Source: Desulfovibrionaceae bacterium | GTDB taxonomy: Bacteria; Desulfobacterota; Desulfovibrionia; Desulfovibrionales; Desulfovibrionaceae | Direction of reading: 5' to 3' | NCBI GenBank assembly: GCA_019421865.1 | Contig: JAHZEL010000022.1 | Location: 1-64,000 of the forward strand | DNA length: 64,000 bases | Shown: one piece after another, positions 7,844 through 16,040 of the stretch | How the letters are laid out: the number at the start of each line of letters is the position of its first letter | Numbering within the stretch: the first letter of the stretch is position 1 | Notes under the pieces: generated by a model | What the model was told of the DNA's origin: nothing | Databases searched by the model: none | Seen by the model: only the letters and a program-made list of their open reading frames with translations | Position numbers and translations under genes: made by a program

Positions 7844-9885
7844 TATTTGTCGCTCCTGCCGTTCCCGTCGTCCGTCGGACCGGTCACGACGTTTTCTTCC
7901 CTGTTCTCGGCCTGTGCTGCGGGCTGATCACCCGGTTCGACGGCCTTTTCGGCGTCAGACGCAGGGGCAGCGGGGGCCGCCTCTCCGTCATTTGCGGCTT
8001 TGCCGGCTTCCGCATGGGGAGCGTCGTTGCCTTCCTCGGCCTCGATGCGGAATTCGCCCGCGTTCTGACCGTCAAGCTGAAAGGGAGGCAGCTTTTCGCC
8101 CTTCATGAGGATGTCGATGTCCTCGCCGGAAATGGTTTCCCGCTCCAGCAGGGCGTTGGCAATGGCGTGCAGCATGTCGATGTGCTCGGTGAGCAGAGTG
8201 CGGCAGCGTTCGCGGGCCTCGTCGATGAGAGCCTTGACTTCGTCGTCCACCAGGCGGGCCATGTCGTCGCTCACGGAGCGGGTGTGGCCCCATTCGCGGC
8301 CGAGGAACACTTCCTCTTCATGTTCGCCCACGGTCTGCGGACCGATCTTTTCGCTCATGCCCCATTCGCACACCATCTTGCGGGCCATCTTGGAGGCGCG
8401 CTCGATGTCGTTGCCCGCACCGGTGGTGATGTCGCCCATGATGATCTCTTCGGCCACGCGGCCGCCGAGCAGCACCACAAGGTTGTTGCGCAGAAATTCG
8501 CGGGAGTAGCCGTGTCTGTCCTCATCGGGCAGCTGCATGGTCACGCCCATGGCGCGGCCGCGGGGGATGATGGACACCTTGTGCACCGGATCCATGCCGG
8601 GCAGCAGCTTGGCCACCAGAGCATGACCGGCTTCATGGTAGGCCGTGATCTTCTTTTCCTCGTCGCTGAGGATGAGGCTGCGGCGTTCCTTGCCCATGAG
8701 CACCTTGTCCTTGGCGTACTCGAAGTCCGCCATGTTCAGACGGTCCTTGTTGAGCTTGGCCGCCTGAAGCGCGGCTTCGTTCACGAGGTTTTCAAGGTCG
8801 GCGCCGGAGAAGCCGGGCGTTCCCTTGGCGAGCACGGTGAGGTTCACGTCCTTGGAAAGAGGCGTGCGGCGGGTGTGCACTTCAAGAATGCGTTCGCGTC
8901 CGCGCAGGTCGGGCGTGGAAACCACCACCTGCCTGTCGAAGCGGCCGGGACGAAGCAGCGCGGGGTCGAGCACGTCCGGACGGTTGGTGGCCGCGATGAG
9001 AATGACGCCTTCGTTGGATTCAAAGCCGTCCATTTCCACGAGCAGCTGGTTCAGGGTCTGTTCGCGTTCGTCGTGTCCGCCGCCGAGTCCGGCGCCGCGC
9101 TGACGGCCCACGGCGTCGATTTCGTCGATGAAGATCAGGCAGGGCGCGTTCTTCTTGCCCTGCGCAAAGAGATCGCGCACGCGGGAGGCGCCCACGCCCA
9201 CGAACATTTCCACGAAGTCGGAACCGGAAATGGAGAAGAAGGGCACGCCGGCCTCACCGGCAACGGCGCGGGCCAGCAGGGTCTTGCCGGTTCCGGGAGG
9301 GCCTACGAGCAGCACGCCCTTGGGAATGCGGCCGCCAAGACGCGTGAACTTGCGCGGGTTGGAAAGAAATTCCACCACTTCGGCCAGTTCTTCCTTGGCT
9401 TCGTCCACGCCGGCCACGTCGGCAAACGTGACCTTGCCCACCTGATTCTGATCCTGCATGCGGGCGCGGGAACGGCCGAAGGACATGGCCTTGCCGCCGC
9501 CACCCTGCATCTGACGGGCAAAGAAGATCCACACGCCGATGAGCAGCAGCATGGGGAACCACGAAATGAACACCGACATGGCGAGCGGCGTTTCTTCGGG
9601 CTGCTTGACGTTGATGACGACGTTCTTGTCCTTCAGTTCCTGAACAAGATTGGGATCGTTGGGGGCATAGGTGGAATAGGTGCGACCGTCGTTCGTGACG
9701 ACGTTGATGTTTCTGTCTTCAATGACGACCTGACTGACCTCTCCGTTGTCCACCTGTTCGAGGAAGGTGCTGTAGGCGGCGGAGTTCTGCGGGCTTCCGC
9801 CGTTCTCGTTGAACAGGCTGAACAGGGAGATCATGGCCACGGCTATGATGCTCCACAGCAGAATGTTTCGGGAAAACTGGTTCAA
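7843..9885 (-). CDS. ftsH: ATP-dependent zinc metalloprotease FtsH, TTG start
   Basis: A 680-residue membrane AAA+ protease that degrades damaged membrane proteins and regulatory substrates. Two membrane segments (about 8-25 and 104-124) flank a periplasmic domain. They are followed by Walker A GPPGTGKT (195-202), Walker B LIFIDEID (250-257) and the zinc site HEAGH (417-421). The C-terminal tail from about 620 is rich in Ala and Glu. I place the start at a TTG (9883-9885) because GGAGG is five bases upstream and it yields the canonical FtsH N-terminus NQFSRN. The longer in-frame reading to 10164 adds unconserved sequence. It heads the folP-cdaA-cdaR-glmM run. Confidence 0.95.
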   Translation of the reverse strand: MNQFSRNILLWSIIAVAMISLFSLFNENGGSPQNSAAYSTFLEQVDNGEVSQVVIEDRNINVVTNDGRTYSTYAPNDPNLVQELKDKNVVINVKQPEETPLAMSVFISWFPMLLLIGVWIFFARQMQGGGGKAMSFGRSRARMQDQNQVGKVTFADVAGVDEAKEELAEVVEFLSNPRKFTRLGGRIPKGVLLVGPPGTGKTLLARAVAGEAGVPFFSISGSDFVEMFVGVGASRVRDLFAQGKKNAPCLIFIDEIDAVGRQRGAGLGGGHDEREQTLNQLLVEMDGFESNEGVILIAATNRPDVLDPALLRPGRFDRQVVVSTPDLRGRERILEVHTRRTPLSKDVNLTVLAKGTPGFSGADLENLVNEAALQAAKLNKDRLNMADFEYAKDKVLMGKERRSLILSDEEKKITAYHEAGHALVAKLLPGMDPVHKVSIIPRGRAMGVTMQLPDEDRHGYSREFLRNNLVVLLGGRVAEEIIMGDITTGAGNDIERASKMARKMVCEWGMSEKIGPQTVGEHEEEVFLGREWGHTRSVSDDMARLVDDEVKALIDEARERCRTLLTEHIDMLHAIANALLERETISGEDIDILMKGEKLPPFQLDGQNAGEFRIEAEEGNDAPHAEAGKAANDGEAAPAAPASDAEKAVEPGDQPAAQAENREENVVTGPTDDGNGRSDK

Positions 9886-10009
9886 AGCTGCCTCCAGGCT
9901 GCTTATGATTGCGCTGAAAGTGACGGAGAAAGGCCCGGCGTACCGGGCTGCCACAGGTGAAACGACAGGCTCCGCAGGCGGCGGAAGGCCGCCCCCGTCG
10001 TTTTTTATA

Positions 10010-10038
10010 TTTGTAATGCCAGATGCCGACTTTGACAA
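10010..10038 (-). promoter_or_regulatory. Putative promoter of the ftsH-glmM unit
   Basis: Read on the minus strand, TTGTCA (10033-10038) and TACAAA (10010-10015) are separated by 17 bases, about 125 bases before the TTG start of ftsH. The leader between them and ftsH contains GC-rich inverted repeats. Nothing else is recognisable between ftsH and the amidohydrolase gene. Confidence 0.4.
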
Positions 10039-10274
10039 TGATGCGGGGGCCTCTTTTTCCGTGTCGGGAACGTTTTTCTGCAAGAATCGTGCCGAAATCC
10101 CCGAAAAACGCGGAACCGGAAGCGTATGCCGCCGCTTGCCGCTGCCTTCATGCTGAGCTATCATCCGCCCCGGCTGAGGGAAAGAAGTCCGCAGCGGTGC
10201 AGAACGCCTCGTCTTTCCGCGCGCCGCTCTCCCCGCGGCACCTCTTTCCGGCCGTTCTGCATAAGGTGTTACAG

Positions 10275-11063
10275 ATGTTTGTCGATTGTCATACTCATGT
10301 GTTTCATCCGCGTATCGCGGAAAAGGCGAAACTCAAGCTGGCCGAACACTACAAGCTGTTCTGCCGCTGCAAGGGCACGCCCGATGATCTGCTTATCCGC
10401 GCAGGCCGCGCGGGCATCGATCACTGCATAGCCCTCTGCGCCGCTACAAGCGCGCTTCAGGTGCGCCCGTGCAACGCCTACGCAGGTTATCTTCAGAACA
10501 ATTACCCCGATATCACCGCCTTCGGCTCCATCCACCCCGACTGCGAGGACTGGAAGGCTCAGCTCGACTGGCTGCGCTCCATGGGCGTGCACGGCATCAA
10601 GCTCCACCCCGATTTCCAGCACTTCTGGCTCAACGATCCGCGCCTGTTCCCCATTTTCGAGGAGGCACAGAAGGACTTCATCTTCATGATTCATATCGGC
10701 GACAGCCTGCCGCCCGAAAAGAATCCTTCCTGCCCCTACAAGATGGCCGCCATTCTCGACGCCTTCCCCCGCCTCAACGTCGTCGCCGCCCACCTCGGCG
10801 GCTTCCGCCAGTGGACCTGGGCCCTCGACGCCCTCGCCGGACGCGACGTGTGGATGGATACTTCCTCCTGCATGAAGGAAATTTCCGACGAGACCCTCAG
10901 AGCCATTCTCAAAAAGCACCCCCGCGAACGCCTCGTCTTCGGCACCGATTACCCCATCATGGACCCCCAGGACGAAATCGACGCCCTCCAGAGAAGAACC
11001 CGCTTCTCCGACAGCGAAATCGACGAAATCCTCGCCAACGGTACCCGCCTGCTCTTCGGATAG
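10275..11063 (+). CDS. Amidohydrolase-family metal-dependent hydrolase
   Basis: A 262-residue TIM-barrel hydrolase of the amidohydrolase 2 class. The strand-1 metal motif is DCHTHVF (residues 4-10, two histidines). Further ligands are suggested by IKLHPDFQ, MIHIGD, AAHLGG and the late acid in FGTDYPIMD. Members hydrolyse or decarboxylate small substrates, but the substrate cannot be inferred. I use the ATG at 10275 because it places the metal motif at the extreme N-terminus, as is normal in this family, and AAGGTG lies upstream. It stands alone, divergent from ftsH and followed by a palindromic repeat. Confidence 0.85.
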   Translation: MFVDCHTHVFHPRIAEKAKLKLAEHYKLFCRCKGTPDDLLIRAGRAGIDHCIALCAATSALQVRPCNAYAGYLQNNYPDITAFGSIHPDCEDWKAQLDWLRSMGVHGIKLHPDFQHFWLNDPRLFPIFEEAQKDFIFMIHIGDSLPPEKNPSCPYKMAAILDAFPRLNVVAAHLGGFRQWTWALDALAGRDVWMDTSSCMKEISDETLRAILKKHPRERLVFGTDYPIMDPQDEIDALQRRTRFSDSEIDEILANGTRLLFG

Positions 11064-11064
11064 A

Positions 11065-11170
11065 ACAGGAAAGGCAGGAAAGGCAGCGGGGCTCCGCCCC
11101 GTACCCCGGCGGGGGAAATAATTCCCCCGCCCCCCCTGATTCCGCCTTGCAGCTGTGCCGTTCGGCGGTC
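11065..11170 (+). repeat. Palindromic intergenic repeat, copy A
   Basis: This copy directly follows the amidohydrolase stop. It contains AGGAAAGGCAG, the palindrome GGGGC-TCC-GCCCC and a perfect 10-bp stem (GGCGGGGGAA / TTCCCCCGCC), then CCCCCCCTGATTCCGCC and a tail similar to copy B. Copy B at 12276-12408 matches it in inverted orientation, and a shorter relative is at 24203-24282. It may also terminate transcription. Confidence 0.75.
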
Positions 11171-11452
11171 GGTGCGCAGGTGCTCAAAAGGAGCGTTGTT
11201 GCGTCGCCGGCGTCGGGAAGATTGTGGCGGTATCGGGCGAGGAGCTTCTTTTCGCCTTCGTCCGGCCCGCCGTCGCCGTGCAGGCGTGTCCTGCCGGACC
11301 CGCCTGCGGTGGCCGCCATCATTTTCGACACGTCGAAAATGATGGTTCAGCGGAAGGTATTTCCAGATATTTTGAGAGTGTTACGTTTTGCAGACCGAGG
11401 GGCAGAAGGAGCGGAAGGTTTTTTGACGGGTGGGGGGAAATCCGGCTGATTT
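11171..11452. other. Non-coding stretch between repeat A and the HNH pseudogene
   Basis: I see no credible gene here. GC content falls from left to right as the AT-rich island begins. A short inverted repeat lies around 11323-11348 (TTTTCGACACGTCGAAAA core). Confidence 0.4.
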
Positions 11453-12123
11453 TTATTCAACGATAAGCCGTTGTATTTTTTTATACAAAAGCTCTTTTAT
11501 CTCATCCTTTCTTTCACCATAGTGAAGTTCTCTATGGCAATTGGGGCATAGGGCGACGGTATTGTGAATAGAGTCGGATCCGCCGTTTGATAACGGGCGG
11601 AGGTGATGGACTTCCAAATAGGGAAAGCCGTCTTTTCCGATAAACGGAGCCTCGGCTGAACAGCGTTCGCAGACTCCGTTTGCCTGCTCTAAAATCCATG
11701 CTTTTATTTTCGGACTGCGCTCAAATAAATGAGTGTTTACGTCAATACACTTCGGTGCAGCGTTTCCTGTCGGCGGAGGAGACGCTTTTTTTCGTTCTTC
11801 TCGGACGCACTCTTCAAAATTTTCCAGCAGCGTTTTTTTTGTAAGATACCTATTAACTATGTCTTCCAGTATCTTTGTATTTTTTTCTCCGATATGATCG
11901 GCAGGCTTGAGTCCTTTGACCCACGGCTTTTTAATTTCAAAAATATGGAGGAAATGTTTTCCATCCTATATTCAAATGCAGATATGCTTCTTCCATATTT
12001 TTCATGAAGTTTTTTATAATAACTCTTTTTTATAAAGGGTATGTTTAGTTGCTGCTTATACCACATATCAATATAAGCGTTGACCGTATCCGATAGCTCT
12101 TCTTCGGTCCATTTTTTATTCAT
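11453..12123 (-). pseudogene. HNH endonuclease, broken by a single-base frameshift
   Basis: The first 88-codon frame (ATG at 12123, AGGGGA upstream) gives MNKKWTEEELSDTVNAYID... up to RMENISSIF and then runs to a stop at 11857. Moving back one base at a T5 run (11939-11943) restores the family sequence ...FFEIKKPWVKGLKPADHIGEKN and stays open to 11453. The C-terminal part has a full HNH domain: zinc pair CERC, EVHHLRPLSNGGSDSIHN, then CPNCHRELHYG. The rebuilt protein is 223 residues. WxxEEL-plus-HNH proteins are usually putative restriction or defence nucleases. One T missing from a T6 run explains everything; the site also permits -1 ribosomal slippage. The region is much more AT-rich than its neighbours, indicating transfer. 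Confidence 0.85.
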
Positions 12124-12275
12124 ATATTCCCCTGGGTCGTAATGAAATAAATATATGGCGTAAGTATATAACGACGGACAACGGTCGGCCACGGCGGGCG
12201 GGCGCGGCAGCGCACGTCCGCAAGCATGGGCTGGATGCGGCAACGCGCAAGGCACATACGCTCCGGCATGGCGAA

Positions 12276-12408
12276 GGCCGCCGAAGCGGCGCAGCCGCAA
12301 GGCGAAACAGGGGGGGCCGGGGGGGATTATCTCCCCCGGAAGCCTTTCCGGGGTACGGGGCGGAGCCCCGCTGCCTTTCCTGCGTTTCCCCTGTCTTTCC
12401 TGCCTTTA
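12276..12408 (-). repeat. Palindromic intergenic repeat, copy B (inverted relative to copy A)
   Basis: Reverse-complemented, this stretch reads AGGAAAGGCAGCGGGGCTCC, then GCCCCGTACCCCGG, and ends with CCCCCCCTG, CGCCTTGCGGCTG and CGCCGCTTCGGCGG, closely matching copy A. It contains three stems of its own: CGGGGC/GCCCCG, CCGGAA/TTCCGG and GGGGG/CCCCC. It sits between the HNH pseudogene and the lipoprotein gene, so the HNH island is bounded by an inverted pair. Confidence 0.75.
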
Positions 12409-12966
12409 CAAATTGTCGGCGATGTTGTTGGCGAGGTCCTGCACAAGGAGGGACTGGGCTTCGATCATGCTTTCGAGGGTGTCGCCGGCGGGGCGGTGTT
12501 TGACGAAGTGTCCGGACTTGAGGATTTCGCCGTCGCGCTGGAGCCTCCAGACCACGTCGAAGGTGACGTCGCCTTCGAGGGGGCCGTCGAGGCGGCGCAC
12601 GTCGAGCATGAGCTTGTCGGTCACGCGGGCGCCGGTACGCAGGGGCAGGGCGGGGATACCGCGCACGGCGAGGGTGTCGCAGATGACGCGGGAGATGCCC
12701 TGGGAGAGTCCTTCGCCCCAGCGGTTGAAGTCGTCGACGGTGATGCTTACGCCGTCGGCATCGCGCAGGACGAGCTGCTGTCTGGACAGGTATCCGGGCA
12801 TGGAAACGGGCAGCACGCCGATGCCCGCCTTTTCGGACAGGGAGTTCGGGGGCAGGGGGGAGGAGAGCACGAAGTAGCGCACCGGCGGGGAGGGCTTGAA
12901 CTGAGCAGGCAGCGAGCAGCCCGTGAGGGCGAGCGCGAGAATAAGCGCGGCGGAGAAGGATTTCAT
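12406..12966 (-). CDS. PqiC-like lipoprotein, auxiliary component of the Mla-type ABC system
   Basis: A 186-residue outer-membrane-type lipoprotein with a lipobox LTGC (Cys16) after a short hydrophobic signal. The body matches the ABC-type transport auxiliary (DUF330/PqiC) family: VRYFVLSSP near the start, then IGVLPVSMPGYLSRQQLVLRD. Its start shares a base with the mlaD stop, so it is the last gene of mlaE-mlaF-mlaD-pqiC. PqiC forms a ring in the outer membrane that docks with MCE protein tunnels, and a similar job is likely here. Confidence 0.85.
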   Translation of the reverse strand: MKSFSAALILALALTGCSLPAQFKPSPPVRYFVLSSPLPPNSLSEKAGIGVLPVSMPGYLSRQQLVLRDADGVSITVDDFNRWGEGLSQGISRVICDTLAVRGIPALPLRTGARVTDKLMLDVRRLDGPLEGDVTFDVVWRLQRDGEILKSGHFVKHRPAGDTLESMIEAQSLLVQDLANNIADNL

Positions 12967-13988
12967 CAGTTGTTTCTCCCGAAGATGAGGGCGTTGGGCT
13001 TGATTTCCAGAAGCGTGGCGAGTTCGGAGAGAGCCTGGGCGGCGCGGCGCAGGGAGAGCATGGTCTGGCTGAACTCGAGCACGGGGGCGGAGTCTTCGCT
13101 GAACAGGTTGTCTGCGGTGTCGGCGGCGCGGCGCAGTTCCTTCATGGCGCTTCCGGCTTCGTTTACGGTGTTTTCGGAAGCGGCGGCGAGGCTGCTTACG
13201 CTGCGCAGCGCGGCGTTGACGTTCTGGAGCGTGGTGCGGATGTCCTTCTGGAGGGATCCTGCGAGGGCCGCGTAGGAGTCGAGCGTGGTTCCGGCGTTCT
13301 GGCGGAGGGCGCCGAAGGAGGTCACTTCCTCGCGGATGGCGTCGCTGGTATCGCGCACGCTGGCCACGAGGCCGGAGGCGTCGATATTGCGGATCTGTTC
13401 GGAAAGGCTCTTCATGCTGCTCATCACGTCCAGCAGGATTTCCTGAAGGGGCATGTCTTCCAGCGTGTTGAGAGCCGCGTCGAGGGAGGAGAGCTGGGTG
13501 GGAATCTGGGGGGATCCCTTGTAGGGCACGAGGGTCTTCAGATCCACGGGTTCGGCGTTGCGGACGAGGTCGAGTTCCACGCAGAGCTGGCCGGTGAGCA
13601 GGCTGGAAATGCCCAGCTTGGCGCGCAGACCGGCCTGAATGAGCCTGTTGAGGATATCCGGATCGCCGAAGAGTTCGCTTTCCCGGCCGTCTTCGAGCAG
13701 GGCGGTGGCCTTTTCCTTTTCTATTTCAATGACGACGGGCGTGTAGAACCTTGCCGTGCCGAGTTCGGGGCGGATCTGGATGGAGCTCACCTTGCCCACG
13801 CGGATGCCCTTGAAATAGACGGGCGATCCCTGCGTGAGCCCTTTGAGCGAGGTGTTGAAGTACAGCGCGAAGGTGGGGTTCTTGGGGCCGAGCGTGCCGG
13901 ACCCGAGAAGAATGATGAATCCGACAATGAGCGCCAGCGCGCCGAGAACGAACGCTCCGATGAAGGTTTTTGTGCCGCGTTCCGTCAT
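12966..13988 (-). CDS. mlaD: MlaD/MCE-domain lipid transport protein
   Basis: A 340-residue protein with one N-terminal membrane helix (about 9-29, FIGAFVLGALALIVGFIILL) and an MCE domain over about 38-120 (signature SLKGLTQGSPVYFKGIRVGKV). A long helical C-terminal region follows. MCE proteins form hexameric rings that carry phospholipid between membranes. It overlaps mlaF by four bases. The long helical tail resembles PqiB/MCE needle subunits more than the short E. coli MlaD, which fits the PqiC-like partner. Confidence 0.92.
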   Translation of the reverse strand: MTERGTKTFIGAFVLGALALIVGFIILLGSGTLGPKNPTFALYFNTSLKGLTQGSPVYFKGIRVGKVSSIQIRPELGTARFYTPVVIEIEKEKATALLEDGRESELFGDPDILNRLIQAGLRAKLGISSLLTGQLCVELDLVRNAEPVDLKTLVPYKGSPQIPTQLSSLDAALNTLEDMPLQEILLDVMSSMKSLSEQIRNIDASGLVASVRDTSDAIREEVTSFGALRQNAGTTLDSYAALAGSLQKDIRTTLQNVNAALRSVSSLAAASENTVNEAGSAMKELRRAADTADNLFSEDSAPVLEFSQTMLSLRRAAQALSELATLLEIKPNALIFGRNN

Positions 13989-14767
13989 TGCAAGCCTCCG
14001 GAGGCGCGGCCCTTGCCGCGCGTAAGAAATTCCACCACCTCGTCCGGTCCGTGTTTGAGCAGTTCGTGCGGATCGCCGCCTGCGGTCATGGTTCTGGTTT
14101 TCGCATCCAGAAAGACGGAGTTGTTCGCGATGGCGAAAATGCTGGCCAGTTCATGGGTGACCACAACCACGGTCATGCCCAGGGTGTCCCTGAGCTGGAG
14201 GATGAGTTCGTCGAGCCGCGCCGCGCTGACGGGATCGAGACCTGCGGAAGGTTCGTCGAAGTACACCACGTCGGGATCAAGGGCGAGGGCGCGGGCGAGG
14301 CCGGCGCGCTTTTTCATGCCGCCGCTGATTTCGGAGGGGTAGAAGTCCTCGAAGCCCGCAAGGCCCACCAGCGACAGCTTGAACGAGGCGAGGGCGCGGA
14401 TGTCGCTCGGTGAAAGATCGGTATAATATTCCAGGGGAAGGGCCACGTTTTCGGCAAGGGTGCGGGAGGTCCAGAGCGCGCCGCTCTGGAACATGACGCC
14501 CGTGCGGCGCATGACGGCGTCTCTTTCGGCGGCGGAGGCGCCCCAGAAATCCTTCTGACCGTAGAACACGGTGCCTTTTGCCGGGGGCGTCAGGCCCATG
14601 AGCACGCGCAGAAGCGAGCTTTTGCCGCAGCCCGAGCCACCCATGATGATGAAGATGTCGCCCCTGTTCACGGTGAAGTTCAGGTCGTGCTGAATGACGC
14701 GCGGCCCGTAGGCCACGGTGACGTCCTGTGCCGTGACGGCGGCGCTGTTGTCGGGAACGAGCGTCAT
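13985..14767 (-). CDS. mlaF: ABC transporter ATPase (MlaF)
   Basis: A 260-residue ATPase powering the lipid transport complex. Walker A is GGSGCGKSS, the ABC signature is ISGGMKKRAGLARAL, and Walker B/D-loop is VVYFDEPSAGLDP, followed by the H-loop VVTHE. It overlaps mlaE and mlaD by four bases on each side, indicating tight coupling in one operon. Confidence 0.95.
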   Translation of the reverse strand: MTLVPDNSAAVTAQDVTVAYGPRVIQHDLNFTVNRGDIFIIMGGSGCGKSSLLRVLMGLTPPAKGTVFYGQKDFWGASAAERDAVMRRTGVMFQSGALWTSRTLAENVALPLEYYTDLSPSDIRALASFKLSLVGLAGFEDFYPSEISGGMKKRAGLARALALDPDVVYFDEPSAGLDPVSAARLDELILQLRDTLGMTVVVVTHELASIFAIANNSVFLDAKTRTMTAGGDPHELLKHGPDEVVEFLTRGKGRASGGLQ

Positions 14768-15900
14768 AGATCAAGCACCGTAAGGATGATGGTGATGACG
14801 GACGTGGCCACGATGATGCCCACGATGGAGCTGACCACGGCGGCGGTGGTGGCGCGGCCCACGGCGGAGGCGTTGCGGCCGCAGCGTATGCCCTGATAGC
14901 AGCCGCAGAGGGCGATGAGAATGCCGAACACGAAGGCGTGCAGAAGGCCGATCCAGACGTAGCTCAGGGTCATGAACTGCATGGTGTTGGCCATGTAGGC
15001 CGAGGGCGCGATGCCGAGCATGAGCACGCCCACGAGAAAGCCGCCCGCAATGCCTGCGACGTCGGCGTAGAGGGTGAGCAGGGGCGTCATGATGGCGAGT
15101 CCGAGCACGCGGGGCAGCACGAGAAAGTCGGTGGGGGAGATGCCGAAGCCCGTGAGGGCGTCCACTTCCTCATTGACCTGCATGCTGCCGATGACGGCGG
15201 CGAACGACGCGCCCGTGCGGCCGGAGAGCACGATGCCCGTGAGCACCGGACCCATGACGCGCACCATGGACACGCCCACCAGCGAGGCCACATAGACTTC
15301 CGCGCCGAAAAGCTTGAGCTGCATGGAGCTGACGAAGGCCAGAATGAGACCGAGCAGCAGGCTCGTGAGGCTGACGATGGGCAGGGCGTCCACGCCGCAT
15401 TCGCGGAACACGTTCCACAGATCGCGGGAGCTGCAGGAGGCGCGGCCGGTCATAAAGCGCGCCAGACTCTGGGAAACTTCGCCGATGAATTCCGTGATGT
15501 CGGCAATGATGCCGGGCCAGGCCATGGCCTTTTCGCCCACCATCTCAAGAAAGCCCGGCTCGCGTTTTTTTGCATCGCCGCCGCGCGGGGGCACGGCGAG
15601 GGCCATGTCCAGCATGGGCCCCATGCCGCCGGGCAGGCCGGAGGTGTCCACGCGCATGCCTCTGGATGCGGCCTGACGGGCCACCTCGGCAAGGGAGGCG
15701 AGCAGCAGACTGTCGGCCTCGTCCGCGCCGTCGGCAAGAAGGCGGAGAACTTTGGTGTCCTCGTCGAAAAGGGCGCAGGCGCGTGTTCTCAGCGATTCGG
15801 GCAGGCCGGGATCGGCCGCAAGGGCCTGCCGCGACCACGAACCGGAAACGCGGACAAGAAGCGTATCGTGCTGCTTTTGCAAGTCGAAGCCTGGCTGCAT
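14764..15900 (-). CDS. mlaE: ABC transporter permease (MlaE) with N-terminal STAS-like region
   Basis: A 378-residue permease. Residues about 1-110 form a STAS-like cytoplasmic region (VRVSGSWSRQALA, LLASLAEVARQAASRGMRVD). The rest is the MlaE membrane domain with the signature SGRTGASFAAVIGSMQVNEEVDAL. In many bacteria the STAS partner is a separate protein (MlaB); here it is fused to the permease. I start at ATG 15900 because GAGG is six bases upstream; a GTG at 15927 is possible but less well placed. It is the first gene of the mla run. Confidence 0.92.
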   Translation of the reverse strand: MQPGFDLQKQHDTLLVRVSGSWSRQALAADPGLPESLRTRACALFDEDTKVLRLLADGADEADSLLLASLAEVARQAASRGMRVDTSGLPGGMGPMLDMALAVPPRGGDAKKREPGFLEMVGEKAMAWPGIIADITEFIGEVSQSLARFMTGRASCSSRDLWNVFRECGVDALPIVSLTSLLLGLILAFVSSMQLKLFGAEVYVASLVGVSMVRVMGPVLTGIVLSGRTGASFAAVIGSMQVNEEVDALTGFGISPTDFLVLPRVLGLAIMTPLLTLYADVAGIAGGFLVGVLMLGIAPSAYMANTMQFMTLSYVWIGLLHAFVFGILIALCGCYQGIRCGRNASAVGRATTAAVVSSIVGIIVATSVITIILTVLDL

Positions 15901-15989
15901 GGATCCTCGCTCTTTTGAGATGATCACATTCTGAGCCGTCCGGCCGGGACGAGGGACGGAAAAAGGGGGGAGTGATCTGCGTCACGCCG

Positions 15990-16023
15990 GAAAACGGCCC
16001 GGAGCTTTCCGCAGCCGGGCCGT
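15990..16023 (-). terminator. Terminator after trpS
   Basis: On the minus strand AACGGCCCGG (16023-16014) pairs with CCGGGCCGTT (16002-15993) and is followed by TT. It lies just past the trpS stop and ahead of mlaE. The U-tract is short, so strength is uncertain. Confidence 0.6.
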
Positions 16024-16040
16024 TTCCGACAAAAGACGGA

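Noticed and set aside
15901..15927. GTG start for mlaE nine codons upstream
   Set aside because: The ATG at 15900 has better ribosome-binding-site spacing and the extra residues are not family-like.
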